Below the pieces are notes generated by a model that was given only the letters and a program-made list of their open reading frames with translations, was not told where the DNA came from and ran no database searches. Shown piece by piece: positions 7,863 through 14,499 of a stretch of DNA of 16,496 nt. Source of the stretch: Promethearchaeota archaeon. Its GTDB lineage: Archaea > Asgardarchaeota > Lokiarchaeia > Sigynarchaeales > SOKP01. Location of the stretch: NCBI GenBank assembly GCA_019057775.1, contig JAHLWT010000018.1, positions 1-16,496 on the forward strand, given 5' to 3'. The translations under genes were made by a program, and so were the position numbers. Position 1 is the stretch's first letter. Every line of letters begins with the position of its first letter.

Positions 7863-8492
7863 ATGAGAGATATTCAAAAATACGGTTTCAAAGTTACAAT
7901 TATAGGGGATGGAGGAGTCGGTAAAACTTCTTTAATTAAAAAATTTACAGAAGGGACGTTCAAGACAGATTATGTTAAAACAATCGGTGCTCAATTCTTT
8001 AAATACCGCAAAAAATTTAAGGGGGCAAAAATTAGACTCCTATTCTGGGATATTGCAGGACAAGATGATTTCCTTTTTCTACGTCCTTCCTTTTATAAAG
8101 AAAGTAATGCAGGAATTCTTGTGTATAGCCTTGAAGAGACAAATTTAGGTGAGAGGAGCTTTGAAAACATACTAAAATGGCATGAGGATATAAAGAAATT
8201 CTGTGGAGATATTCCAATAGTGCTAATCGCGAATAAAGTTGATTTAATAGATGATCATAATTTAAATTTAAGTGAGATAGAAGCAGTCGTAAATAAACAA
8301 AACTTTCTAGGATATTATATAACTTCTGCAAAAACAGGAAAAGGTGTGGTAAGAGCTTTTAACGCAATTATAGAACATTTATATGAAAAACATAAGGATT
8401 TGAACGTGCCTATTCCCAAAGAAAAGAAAAAAAAAAAGGAAAAAGATATAAAAGTGAAAAAAGTAAAAGAGAAAGTGATTAAAGTCAAATAA
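7863..8492 (+). CDS. Ras/Rab-like small GTPase with lysine-rich tail
   Basis: This 209-residue cytoplasmic GTP-binding switch protein has all five G motifs: P-loop GDGGVGKTS (15-23), switch-I threonine T40, WDIAGQD with the catalytic-type glutamine Q67 (62-68), NKVD (124-127) and SAK (155-157). This pattern is Ras/Rab-like rather than bacterial MglA- or Era-like, and such GTPases are abundant in Asgard archaea. The last about 35 residues are highly basic (runs of K and E with alternating KVK). There is no C-terminal cysteine box for prenylation, so a lipid anchor of the eukaryotic kind is not encoded; the basic tail could bind acidic membranes or RNA. The ATG at 7863 was chosen because the fold begins directly after it; a TTG at 7842 would add seven residues. 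It is divergent from the winged-helix/TPR gene and shares its regulatory region. The effector and pathway are unknown. Confidence 0.88.
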   Translation: MRDIQKYGFKVTIIGDGGVGKTSLIKKFTEGTFKTDYVKTIGAQFFKYRKKFKGAKIRLLFWDIAGQDDFLFLRPSFYKESNAGILVYSLEETNLGERSFENILKWHEDIKKFCGDIPIVLIANKVDLIDDHNLNLSEIEAVVNKQNFLGYYITSAKTGKGVVRAFNAIIEHLYEKHKDLNVPIPKEKKKKKEKDIKVKKVKEKVIKVK

Positions 8493-8628
8493 AGGGAATA
8501 TTTAGAGTTTAGAAAATAAAACGATAATTGTTAATTATACTCTTTCTACGAGACAAATTTTAAATAAGAAGTTAGATATTATTATTTTTTCCATTTATGT
8601 TAATTATCTTAAAATTAGATGTTTAAGT

Positions 8629-9543
8629 TTGAAAACATTAATCGTTGCACTTGGCGGAAATGCTCTAATTAAATTTGGCGAAGAAGGTACAACCGAAGAA
8701 CAATTTCGGAATTTAAGGATTCCACTAAGCCAAATTGCGGAATTGGCAAAAGATTACAATATCATTATTACTCATGGTAATGGTCCTCAAGTAGGAAACC
8801 TCCTACTGCAACAAGAAGCGACGATGGCAGTAACAAAAAGGCCGCTACAAATTTTAGTAGCTGAAACACAAGGTCAAATTGGATACATGATTGAGTCAAC
8901 TTTAGATGAGGAATTGATGAGAATAGGGCTTGACGAAGAAAAACTATTTTTAACAGTGCTTACTTATGTAAAGGTTGAAGCTGAAGACCCCGCGTTTATG
9001 AATCCTACTAAACCAATCGGACCTGCTTATTCCGTGCCTAAACCAGGCTATGTTAAAACAGCGAAAGGTTACCGTCGAGTAGTTCCCTCACCTAAGCCTA
9101 AAAAAATTTACCAATGGCGTGAAATTAAAAAACTGATGGAACTTGGGAGTTGGATTGTAATTGCTTGTGGTGGCGGTGGAATTCCGGTGATTAAGGAAAA
9201 ACACAGGTTATACGGTGTTGAAGCTGTGATCGATAAAGATCTTGCAAGTTCTAAATTAGGTGAACAGGTTGGAGCAGACATTCTGTTGATTGCTACAGAT
9301 GTAGAAAAAGTTGCGCTCAATTATGGAACCCCTGATCAGAGAGATTTAAATAAGTTGTCAGTTTCAGACGCAAAAAAATATTTAGAGGAAGGATATTTTC
9401 CTGTAGGAAGCATGGGCCCAAAAATACAAGCAGTAATTAACTTTTTAGAAACCGGAGGAGAAAGAGCGATAATTACATCCATTAATAAAATAATAGGTGC
9501 TCTAAATGGAGAAGCGGGAACTGAGATCTATATGGATAATTAG
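8629..9543 (+). CDS. arcC: Carbamate kinase
   Basis: This enzyme of the amino-acid-kinase fold transfers phosphate from carbamoyl phosphate to ADP, giving ATP and carbamate, which decomposes to ammonia and CO2. The 304 residues match the family (about 310). Motifs visible are ALGGNAL (7-13), THGNGPQVG (48-56), the glycine-rich ACGGGGIPV (about 179-187), and GSMGPK (260-265), together with an ATDV nucleotide-binding segment. The family's VVPSPKPKKI segment is at about 150-160. The start is TTG at 8629; an ATG at 8619 is out of frame, and the MKTLIVALGG beginning is typical. No strong ribosome site is present. With the ornithine carbamoyltransferase it completes citrulline-driven ATP synthesis. 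No arginine deiminase is in the window. A diverged relic of a second copy lies at 11203-11259. Confidence 0.92.
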   Translation: MKTLIVALGGNALIKFGEEGTTEEQFRNLRIPLSQIAELAKDYNIIITHGNGPQVGNLLLQQEATMAVTKRPLQILVAETQGQIGYMIESTLDEELMRIGLDEEKLFLTVLTYVKVEAEDPAFMNPTKPIGPAYSVPKPGYVKTAKGYRRVVPSPKPKKIYQWREIKKLMELGSWIVIACGGGGIPVIKEKHRLYGVEAVIDKDLASSKLGEQVGADILLIATDVEKVALNYGTPDQRDLNKLSVSDAKKYLEEGYFPVGSMGPKIQAVINFLETGGERAIITSINKIIGALNGEAGTEIYMDN

Positions 9544-9551
9544 ATCATCTG

Positions 9552-9566
9552 TCAAAAATCTTTTGA
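9552..9566. repeat. Inverted repeat after carbamate kinase
   Basis: TCAAAA-ATC-TTTTGA is a perfect 6-bp stem with a 3-base loop, beginning 9 bases after the kinase stop. A run of eight or more T residues follows at 9601-9608, which in archaea can itself end transcription. Either or both may terminate the kinase transcript. Confidence 0.3.
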
Positions 9567-9599
9567 AAATTGACGTGATATCCGAATTCATTTAGGAAT

Positions 9600-9610
9600 G
9601 TTTTTTTTCT
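9600..9610 (+). terminator. Oligo-T tract, possible archaeal terminator
   Basis: An uninterrupted T-run at 9601-9608 on the plus strand lies about 57 bases after the carbamate kinase stop, with no stable hairpin directly before it. Intrinsic termination in archaea often needs only a T-rich tract in the non-template strand. It also marks the end of the convergent membrane-protein relic. Confidence 0.35.
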
Positions 9611-9623
9611 TAATTTTCATCGC

Positions 9624-9874
9624 TTATATTGCTATGAATGTTATAATACATACAAGGAAGTATATTAAAATGTATGGTCCACCCCCTAACTGAGCAGATG
9701 GAGTTGTCACCCTCGCAAATATTAAAGTTCCTAATAGGTAGATACTGGAATTATTGGAAGCATAATTGGAACTAAATGCCGAGTCTTAAACCCTATTAAT
9801 ATTAGCATGATTCCTGTGAGATAATTAGAAATTCCAAAGATACCTAACAAAAAAAGCCTTGGATTTGAATTTTC
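9624..9874 (-). pseudogene. Relic of a polytopic membrane protein (frameshifted, 5' end missing)
   Basis: No intact frame spans this stretch, but on the minus strand one frame from about 9874 reads NPRLFLLGIFGISNYLTG, then IMLILIGF, RHLVPIMLPIIPVSTY, and stops at a TAG near 9735. The neighbouring frame takes over at the same point with YLLGTLIFARVTTPSAQ, GGGPYILIYFLVCIITFIAI, and ends at a TAA (9624-9626). Joined by a one-base correction near 9738-9743 the peptide is about 83 residues with three or four hydrophobic helices, as in the C-terminal part of a membrane protein. A TGA lies just upstream of the fragment and no start codon or longer frame precedes it. A short segment (LLGTLIF) faintly recalls the C-terminus of the seven-helix protein at 12435-13121. 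I cannot name the family. Confidence 0.5.
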
Positions 9875-9937
9875 TCATATTACAGTTTTTTAGATTTCAA
9901 ATATAAGGGAGTTTTTTCTATTATTTATTAATATACA

Positions 9938-10555
9938 ATGCCTATCAAACCAACAGTAAAAATCGACCCTGACGACATGGTACGTTACTTGTTATATCAA
10001 CAATTTTATTATGGAGGAGATGACATATACGGGCGCACAAAAGATATATTCGAGCACATCGAGGGTGCTGGTAATGCTATTGAAAATTTTTATTCCCTCA
10101 TTACTAAAACGATCGAATTGGTTGAGATGGGGCAACCTGACCAATATTTGGAATATTTTAATGAAAACATTTTTCAAATACCTAAAAAAGCCATTTTGGA
10201 TAAATTCAAAGATTATAAAGATAATTTAGGCTCAGACATGAGTCGTGGAATAATCCTAACCGTGATCGTAGGAGAAAGTTTAATGGAAGTCCATGATAAA
10301 TGCTTTAATGCAACGATTCTTCAGTTAATCGATTTCATAATGAAAAATAGATCATTAGAGGCAGAACAAAAAGCTGAAATAGAAAGAAGAATCAAATTGT
10401 TGTATGGTAAAAGCAATCTTTTTATAGGTATGATATACAGCTTGAGTTTTATGGAGTTCATAGGGAACAAAGTTCAAAATCAGAATATCGTAAATAAATG
10501 TAGAAACTTATTGGAAAAATATTATGGCTTGATTCTAAATCTAATATTTAATTAA
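9938..10555 (+). CDS. Hypothetical protein, helical, 205 aa
   Basis: I do not recognise this protein. It is probably soluble, mostly alpha-helical and mildly charged, with an aromatic-rich N-terminal segment (RYLLYQQFYYGGDD, about 16-29) and an amphipathic middle. No signal peptide, metal-binding cysteine set or nucleotide motif is visible. One moderately hydrophobic stretch (ILTVIVGESLMEVH, about 106-119) is more like a buried helix than a membrane span. The first ATG is used; AAATATAAG at 9899-9907 could be its TATA box about 35 bases upstream, giving a short leader. The gene ends 10 bases from the convergent toxin gene. It lies in the disturbed segment between carbamate kinase and its relic, so an accessory or newly acquired gene is possible. 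An intact 618-base frame in such AT-rich DNA argues that it is real. Confidence 0.6.
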   Translation: MPIKPTVKIDPDDMVRYLLYQQFYYGGDDIYGRTKDIFEHIEGAGNAIENFYSLITKTIELVEMGQPDQYLEYFNENIFQIPKKAILDKFKDYKDNLGSDMSRGIILTVIVGESLMEVHDKCFNATILQLIDFIMKNRSLEAEQKAEIERRIKLLYGKSNLFIGMIYSLSFMEFIGNKVQNQNIVNKCRNLLEKYYGLILNLIFN

Positions 10556-10565
10556 ATTTTAAAGT

Positions 10566-10850
10566 CTAAAGTCTTAAATGCCTAGAACAATGTACAACAA
10601 TCATTATAATGATTTTATTTTCTTCCTCTTTATAAATATAAAGGATTCTATAGTTTTGATAAATTAATTGGCGATATTTATTATTTTCAGGATATTCTTT
10701 TCCCATTTGTGGGAATCTCTTTAAATCCTCTATACGCTCATAAAGACCTTCAACGAAAGAATCTGCGTATTGTAAGGAGAAACGGGAAAAATAATCATAT
10801 AGATCTTTAATATCTTCTTGAGCAATAGGGTGGAATTGAATTTCAACCAT
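10566..10850 (-). CDS. ParE/RelE-family toxin
   Basis: This 94-residue protein has the ParE/RelE-fold pattern: an N-terminal strand (VEIQFHPIAQEDI), two helices containing YADSFVEGLYERIEDL, the RFPQMGKEYP turn, and a C-terminal sheet with YRQLIYQNYRILYIY followed by IIIMIVVHCSRHLRL. The arginine in NYRILYIY and the HCSRH end are typical of the family. RelE-like members cut ribosome-bound mRNA and ParE-like members poison gyrase; the sequence does not tell which applies. The ATG at 10850 is the natural start, and the longer overlapping frame up to 10927 is a shadow. It follows the antitoxin gene by 36 bases on the same strand, in the usual antitoxin-first order. Confidence 0.82.
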   Translation of the reverse strand: MVEIQFHPIAQEDIKDLYDYFSRFSLQYADSFVEGLYERIEDLKRFPQMGKEYPENNKYRQLIYQNYRILYIYKEEENKIIIMIVVHCSRHLRL

Positions 10851-10886
10851 TTTTCAGGATATACAGCTTGAGTTTTCATATTGTTA

Positions 10887-11111
10887 TTAACTAAAATTTT
10901 CTTCAATCTTTTGCTCTTTCTCTCCACGCCATTTTTTTGCTAATTCTCTCATCTCGTCGAGAGAAGAAGTTTTAATCCCGTGTTTTAATTGATTTTCCGC
11001 GTTTTCTAATTTTTGAAGGACAAAAAGACGATACTGTAAATCTTCTAATGAAAAATCCTCTGGCATTCTTTCGATGAGGTCATGTAAATCTTTCTTAGTA
11101 ATATTACTCAT
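10887..11111 (-). CDS. Antitoxin partner of the ParE/RelE toxin
   Basis: This acidic/basic mixed 74-residue helical protein is encoded directly upstream of the toxin. The N-terminal half (DLIERMPEDFSLEDLQYRL) predicts two helices. The C-terminal half (about 40-74, including LDEMRELAKKW) resembles the extended tail by which small antitoxins of this type wrap the toxin. No clear ribbon-helix-helix or HTH motif is visible, so it may belong to the short antitoxin group lacking strong DNA binding. Identification rests mainly on gene order, size and this tail pattern. The gene probably shares one transcript with the toxin from a TATA box at about 11143-11153. Confidence 0.68.
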   Translation of the reverse strand: MSNITKKDLHDLIERMPEDFSLEDLQYRLFVLQKLENAENQLKHGIKTSSLDEMRELAKKWRGEKEQKIEENFS

Positions 11112-11142
11112 GATTAGTCACTACTATAAAATTAGTTATTTA

Positions 11143-11153
11143 ACCTTATATAA
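11143..11153 (-). promoter_or_regulatory. Probable promoter of the toxin-antitoxin operon
   Basis: On the minus strand AATTATATAAGG forms a TATA-like box centred about 38 bases before the antitoxin ATG at 11111. Transcription would begin near 11123, giving a leader of about 12 bases. No ribosome site is seen in that leader. Confidence 0.35.
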
Positions 11154-11202
11154 TTATTTGCTAACAATACAATACATCGAGGGATTATTGCGAGCGACGG
11201 AA

Positions 11203-11259
11203 AAGCCAAAGAAGATCTACCAATGCGTGAAATTTCAAAACTGGTGGAATTAGGTAATA
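11203..11259 (+). pseudogene. Fragment of a second carbamate kinase gene
   Basis: Bases 11203-11223 read KPKKIYQ, and after a one-base deletion (CAATGCGTGAA where the intact gene has CAATGGCGTGAA) bases 11226-11259 read REISKLVELG. The intact kinase has KPKKIYQWREIKKLMELG at residues 156-173, so 15 of the 18 residues, counting the broken tryptophan codon as mismatched, are the same. Nucleotide differences are mostly at third codon positions, as expected of a diverged gene copy rather than a recent duplication. Similarity fades on both sides; upstream the frame reads YIEGLLRATE, which only loosely fits. It lies in a 388-base gap between the antitoxin and the short-chain dehydrogenase. An 83-residue frame beginning at 11223 starts inside this fragment and is not a real gene. 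Confidence 0.7.
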
Positions 11260-11285
11260 ATTATGAATCATCAAAAAGAAGTATC

Positions 11286-11411
11286 CTATATTATACGGTT
11301 TTTTATACTTATAGACAACACCTCATCAATAAAATCGATAGCTCTATTTTTTTTGTCATATTTTTGTTTAGATATAATTCCATAGATATGGTAGGCTTTA
11401 ACTTTATTCAT
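11286..11411 (-). CDS. Possible small protein of 41 aa (uncertain)
   Basis: In the otherwise empty stretch before the dehydrogenase, the minus strand has an ATG frame beginning MNKVKAYHIYGIISKQ and containing KKNRAIDFIDEVL before a TAG. The composition (alternating hydrophobic and charged residues, a predicted strand then a helix) looks more protein-like than the plus-strand frame across it. No ribosome site or family match is evident. It could be a small gene, a degraded fragment, or chance. Confidence 0.2.
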   Translation of the reverse strand: MNKVKAYHIYGIISKQKYDKKNRAIDFIDEVLSISIKNRII

Positions 11412-11499
11412 CAGATAGGATTTGAAAAAAGTAAGGCTTATTTACTCTTGAAATCAAAATATATTCATAATTAATTATTAATCTATAGGTGAAAAATTA

Positions 11500-12402
11500 G
11501 TGGGAAAAATCGATGGAAAAGTAGCTGTTATAACTGGATGTGCCAGTGGTATTGGTAAAGCTACTGCCAAACTTTTTATAAAAGAAGGCGCTCGTGTGGT
11601 TCTTGGAGATATACAAGATGATTTAGGAAAAGCTCTAGCTGATGAGTTAGGACCTAATGCGATATATCAGCATGCGAATGTTCGAAGTGAAGACCATATT
11701 AAAACATTAATTGAACTCGCAGTTGAAAAATTCGAAAAACTCGATATCATGTTTAACAACGCGGGATTTGGGGGTGTTGGAGGACCAATTGATGAGATCC
11801 CGACGGACGCATGGGATGTAACAATGGAGGTCATGTTGAGGAGCGTCTTTCTTGGTATGAAAAATGCTGTTCCCATAATGAAAAAACAAGGCTATGGGAA
11901 TATAATAAGCACTGCCAGTGTAGCGGGGATGAGAACTGGTTTTGGTCCTCATGCTTACAGTACAGCTAAAGCAGCGATAATTCATTTAACCCATACGGTT
12001 GCGATGGAATTAGGGGAATTTAATATTCGCGTGAATTGTGTAGCACCAGGGGGAATTGCAACAGCAATTTTTGGAAGAGGATTAGGATTCCCTCAAGATT
12101 GGGCAGATAGATTAAGTAATATGCTTAAAGCGACTTTTTTTTCTCAATTACAACCAATTAAAAGAGCAGGTCTCCCTGAAGACATTGCTAAAGCGGTTTT
12201 ATGGTTAGCAAGTGATGAATCGAGTTTTGTAAGTGGGCATGCGTTATTAGTGGATGGTGGCTTATTGAGTAAAAGTATAATAGATAGAGATATGGGAGAG
12301 TTTGAAGATCGACTTAAAGCTTTAGGAATTGAAGATATGGATGAACATTATAGAAAACTAAATGAAGATCTCGCAAAAATGAAGCATGAACCAATCGAAT
12401 AA
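11500..12402 (+). CDS. Short-chain dehydrogenase/reductase (SDR, NAD-type)
   Basis: This classical SDR oxidoreductase of 300 residues has a Rossmann TGCASGIG motif at 12-19. D37 at the end of the second strand favours NAD(H) over NADP(H). The structural NNAG motif lies at 86-89 and the catalytic S140, Y153 and K157 (YSTAK) are present. The helix-4 position that usually holds the fourth catalytic asparagine reads EVMLRSVFLG, so methionine replaces asparagine, as in some LLRSVFLGMK-type SDRs. The conserved VNCVAPGGI and SFVSGHALLVDGG segments follow. The C-terminus runs about 45 residues past the usual end and is charged and helical. The start is GTG at 11500, with AGGTG about 8 bases upstream. 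The substrate is unknown; the nearest functions are alcohol or hydroxyacid dehydrogenases. Confidence 0.88.
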   Translation: MGKIDGKVAVITGCASGIGKATAKLFIKEGARVVLGDIQDDLGKALADELGPNAIYQHANVRSEDHIKTLIELAVEKFEKLDIMFNNAGFGGVGGPIDEIPTDAWDVTMEVMLRSVFLGMKNAVPIMKKQGYGNIISTASVAGMRTGFGPHAYSTAKAAIIHLTHTVAMELGEFNIRVNCVAPGGIATAIFGRGLGFPQDWADRLSNMLKATFFSQLQPIKRAGLPEDIAKAVLWLASDESSFVSGHALLVDGGLLSKSIIDRDMGEFEDRLKALGIEDMDEHYRKLNEDLAKMKHEPIE

Positions 12403-12434
12403 AAGCTTTAATTTTTTTATTTTAGGACATAAAC
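12403..12434. terminator. AT-rich convergent terminator region
   Basis: Only 32 bases separate the stops of the convergent dehydrogenase and membrane-protein genes. The plus strand has TTTAATTTTTTTATTTTA, a T-rich tract directly after the dehydrogenase stop, which could end its transcript. No clear hairpin is seen for the opposite strand. Confidence 0.35.
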
Positions 12435-13121
12435 TTAGAACCTATTAATAAGAATTTCTTTTCGGAAACTATCGAAAATTAATAATGTTCCTAGAATTAG
12501 AGAAATAGGGGCTGTAATATTAGTCAGAGCTATTATTTCAGTAATTCCAAGGTGGTCAACTAATATTTCTGGTCTCAAAACACATCCAAATCCAATAAAT
12601 AATATCCCAATCATAATTTTTAAGGTTTTAGTTATAGTAAATCCCGTATTTTTAAGAAAGTAGACCAATAATAGATAAGGAGTAAGTGATGAACATAAAA
12701 AAATCAATATTAACATGAAATTTGAAATATTTGTGAAAGCTAGGAGCAAAACAATAAAAAATGGAATCATTCCTGCAAAGTAATGCCTTTCATAAGTAAT
12801 TTTATTCATTACCTTCTCTAAATGGATTAATTTATTCCAAAAGGGGAAATATAAAAGCAAAATCCTTATTCTTAGTAGCATAAAAGTAATTTCAGGATTA
12901 GATGCTGTGAATATTGAGATAATTTTTATTAGATTTTCAATTCCGATAAAGATGAAGAACATTTCCCACGAGAATAAGTCATTGTAGAAGTGAAAGTCCT
13001 TTTCTTTAGAGAATTTTTTAGAGATGTAAAGTTTGTCAATGATCATCAAAGCAATTACAATAGATAGTATTACATTAACCACATATATTACAACACCTAT
13101 CTCCGCTAAATTCATAATCAT
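12435..13121 (-). CDS. Seven-helix integral membrane protein, unknown function
   Basis: This 228-residue, very hydrophobic protein has about seven predicted membrane helices, near 6-29, 47-70, 77-97, 113-132, 134-155, 165-182 and 190-213. Short charged loops separate them, including KKFSKEKDF after helix 1 and EKVMNKITYERHY before helix 4. It has no recognisable transporter, rhodopsin (no Lys in helix 7) or enzyme motif. The overall plan of seven helices with little soluble sequence resembles uncharacterised membrane proteins of archaea. It begins 21 bases after the nitroreductase stop on the same strand, so the two are probably co-transcribed. The first ATG (13121) or the ATG two codons later could be used; neither has a clear ribosome site. 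Confidence 0.7.
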   Translation of the reverse strand: MIMNLAEIGVVIYVVNVILSIVIALMIIDKLYISKKFSKEKDFHFYNDLFSWEMFFIFIGIENLIKIISIFTASNPEITFMLLRIRILLLYFPFWNKLIHLEKVMNKITYERHYFAGMIPFFIVLLLAFTNISNFMLILIFLCSSLTPYLLLVYFLKNTGFTITKTLKIMIGILFIGFGCVLRPEILVDHLGITEIIALTNITAPISLILGTLLIFDSFRKEILINRF

Positions 13122-13142
13122 TTTTCTAGTAATATATAATCG

Positions 13143-14420
13143 TTATTGGAGAAAAAAGATTGAAACTGGTATTAAATCTCCAATAAGTGAGACTCGCTCA
13201 TTTTTTGCAAGATTTACCAATTCAGTTGCCATTTTTTTAATTGAGTGCTCAGCAAAATTGAGATTAAATAAACTCCTGTATTTAGGATCATCTGGATTTG
13301 AAAATATTTTCTTCTGCCACTTTAATCCTAAAGCATTAGCTTGTAATTGTAATCCAGCTAAAGCCATACCAGTTTCAACTTCAGCCCAGTATTTAAGATT
13401 CATAACTTTATGCATAAATCCAGTGCCACACGGTTTTTTTCTGTCAATACACAAAAGAATTGCATAATTAGAAAAATTAATTCCCAATTCTTTTTCAATT
13501 TGGGCTTTAGAATTCTCAGAATTGTAGTTATGAATGAAATGATCATAAGTTATCTTATCATTATCTTCTATCCATCTATTTAATGCGGAATAACCAACAG
13601 GATTATAAATATAAGTACCTTTTGACAGATTAGCGAGTTTTTCTATAATAACAATTGGGTATACAGCATATCCTGCACATCCAGATGCGTGCACACGACC
13701 ATAGCCATTCTTTTCTAAAGCATCTCGATTACCGTGTGTTGTATGATCTGTCTCTCCTTGGCATGCCCAAAGTAATTGAGAAAGTTCATGTAAATTTTGA
13801 TGATTAGGCGCTTTTTTTTCTATCTGATTAAAAATAGCTTTATCCAATGGAACACCTCTATACTCATTCTTATAAAGGGTACGATTTTTATAACATTCTG
13901 GAGTTTCAAGTAGATAGGTGCCTTCTCCAACTAGCTTTTTAAGAGGTTCTGATTTATCTTCTATTAATGTATCACGATCTCTTTCTCTGACTGCTACGGA
14001 ATACAAAAAAGCATGATTTTGATTTGTGACACTATTAACTACTTTATTAATTTTTTTTGGACTTCTTGCTCTTTGTGATACGCCAAGACCAATACTTCCT
14101 ACTTTTAATGAGAGGTATTGCCAGGTAAGTCCTACTCGAATTAAATCTTCTATTTCGATATTTTCATTCCAGATTAATTCTGGATAGAGTTCCATGGAAA
14201 AGTTTGTTTTTTCTTTTTCAGATATTAAATCCAAATTACCTTTATCATAACTATATATCCCACCTGTGTAGTCTTCTCCTTCAGGTAAAACAATAAACAA
14301 TTTCTTTGAAGGAGCCGATTGTTGTGTTGAATTACAAATATCTAATACTGTTTCCTTTAGTAATAGCCTTCCATCACCAGAACAATCTTTACGTTTCGCC
14401 AAACACTCCTGTAAACTCAT
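13143..14420 (-). CDS. Nitroreductase / SagB-like flavoprotein with two tandem domains
   Basis: This 425-residue probable FMN oxidoreductase has a C-terminal half (about 170-425) with the SagB-type nitroreductase order: LHELSQLLWACQGET, then RVHASGCAGYAVYP (equivalent to the PSAGALYP flavin loop), YIYNP, and AEVETGMALAGLQLQANALGLKW, the usual flavin- and dimer-contacting helix. The N-terminal half (about 1-155) seems to be a shortened copy: SLQECLAKR, LLLKETVLDIC, GGIYSYDKGNLDLI, and LTWQYLSLKVGSIGLGVSQRA. Nitroreductases are normally homodimers with FMN at the interface, so this chain may form an internal pseudo-dimer with one half degenerate. GAGGAT at about 14430-14435 supports the ATG. 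It follows ornithine aminotransferase by 79 bases and precedes a seven-helix protein by 21. The substrate is unknown; SagB relatives oxidise azolines in peptides, but no peptide precursor or SagC/D gene is seen. Confidence 0.68.
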   Translation of the reverse strand: MSLQECLAKRKDCSGDGRLLLKETVLDICNSTQQSAPSKKLFIVLPEGEDYTGGIYSYDKGNLDLISEKEKTNFSMELYPELIWNENIEIEDLIRVGLTWQYLSLKVGSIGLGVSQRARSPKKINKVVNSVTNQNHAFLYSVAVRERDRDTLIEDKSEPLKKLVGEGTYLLETPECYKNRTLYKNEYRGVPLDKAIFNQIEKKAPNHQNLHELSQLLWACQGETDHTTHGNRDALEKNGYGRVHASGCAGYAVYPIVIIEKLANLSKGTYIYNPVGYSALNRWIEDNDKITYDHFIHNYNSENSKAQIEKELGINFSNYAILLCIDRKKPCGTGFMHKVMNLKYWAEVETGMALAGLQLQANALGLKWQKKIFSNPDDPKYRSLFNLNFAEHSIKKMATELVNLAKNERVSLIGDLIPVSIFFLQ

Positions 14421-14499
14421 TATTAGTTGATCCTCTAAATATTTTAATTTATATTCTTTAAAATTGACCCAGGATTATTAAATAAAATTAATATAAATA

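Noticed and set aside
9544..9937. Possible RNA gene or CRISPR array in the gap
   Set aside because: No cloverleaf, spaced direct repeats or GC-rich structured stretch was seen; the membrane-protein relic accounts for most of it.
10730..10927. Minus-strand frame of 65 codons between antitoxin and toxin
   Set aside because: It overlaps both toxin-antitoxin genes in another frame and has no protein-like pattern; the ParE/RelE frame is clearly the coding one.
11223..11474. Plus-strand frame of 83 codons
   Set aside because: It begins inside the carbamate kinase relic and then runs through AT-rich sequence with low-complexity, aromatic-rich composition; it is explained by the relic plus chance.
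13033..13467. Plus-strand frame of 144 codons
   Set aside because: It is antisense to the nitroreductase and seven-helix genes, both of which have convincing sequence; this is a shadow frame.
13143..14420. Azoline-peptide (SagB) biosynthesis cluster
   Set aside because: No cyclodehydratase, leader-peptide or transporter gene is nearby; only the flavoprotein fold matches.
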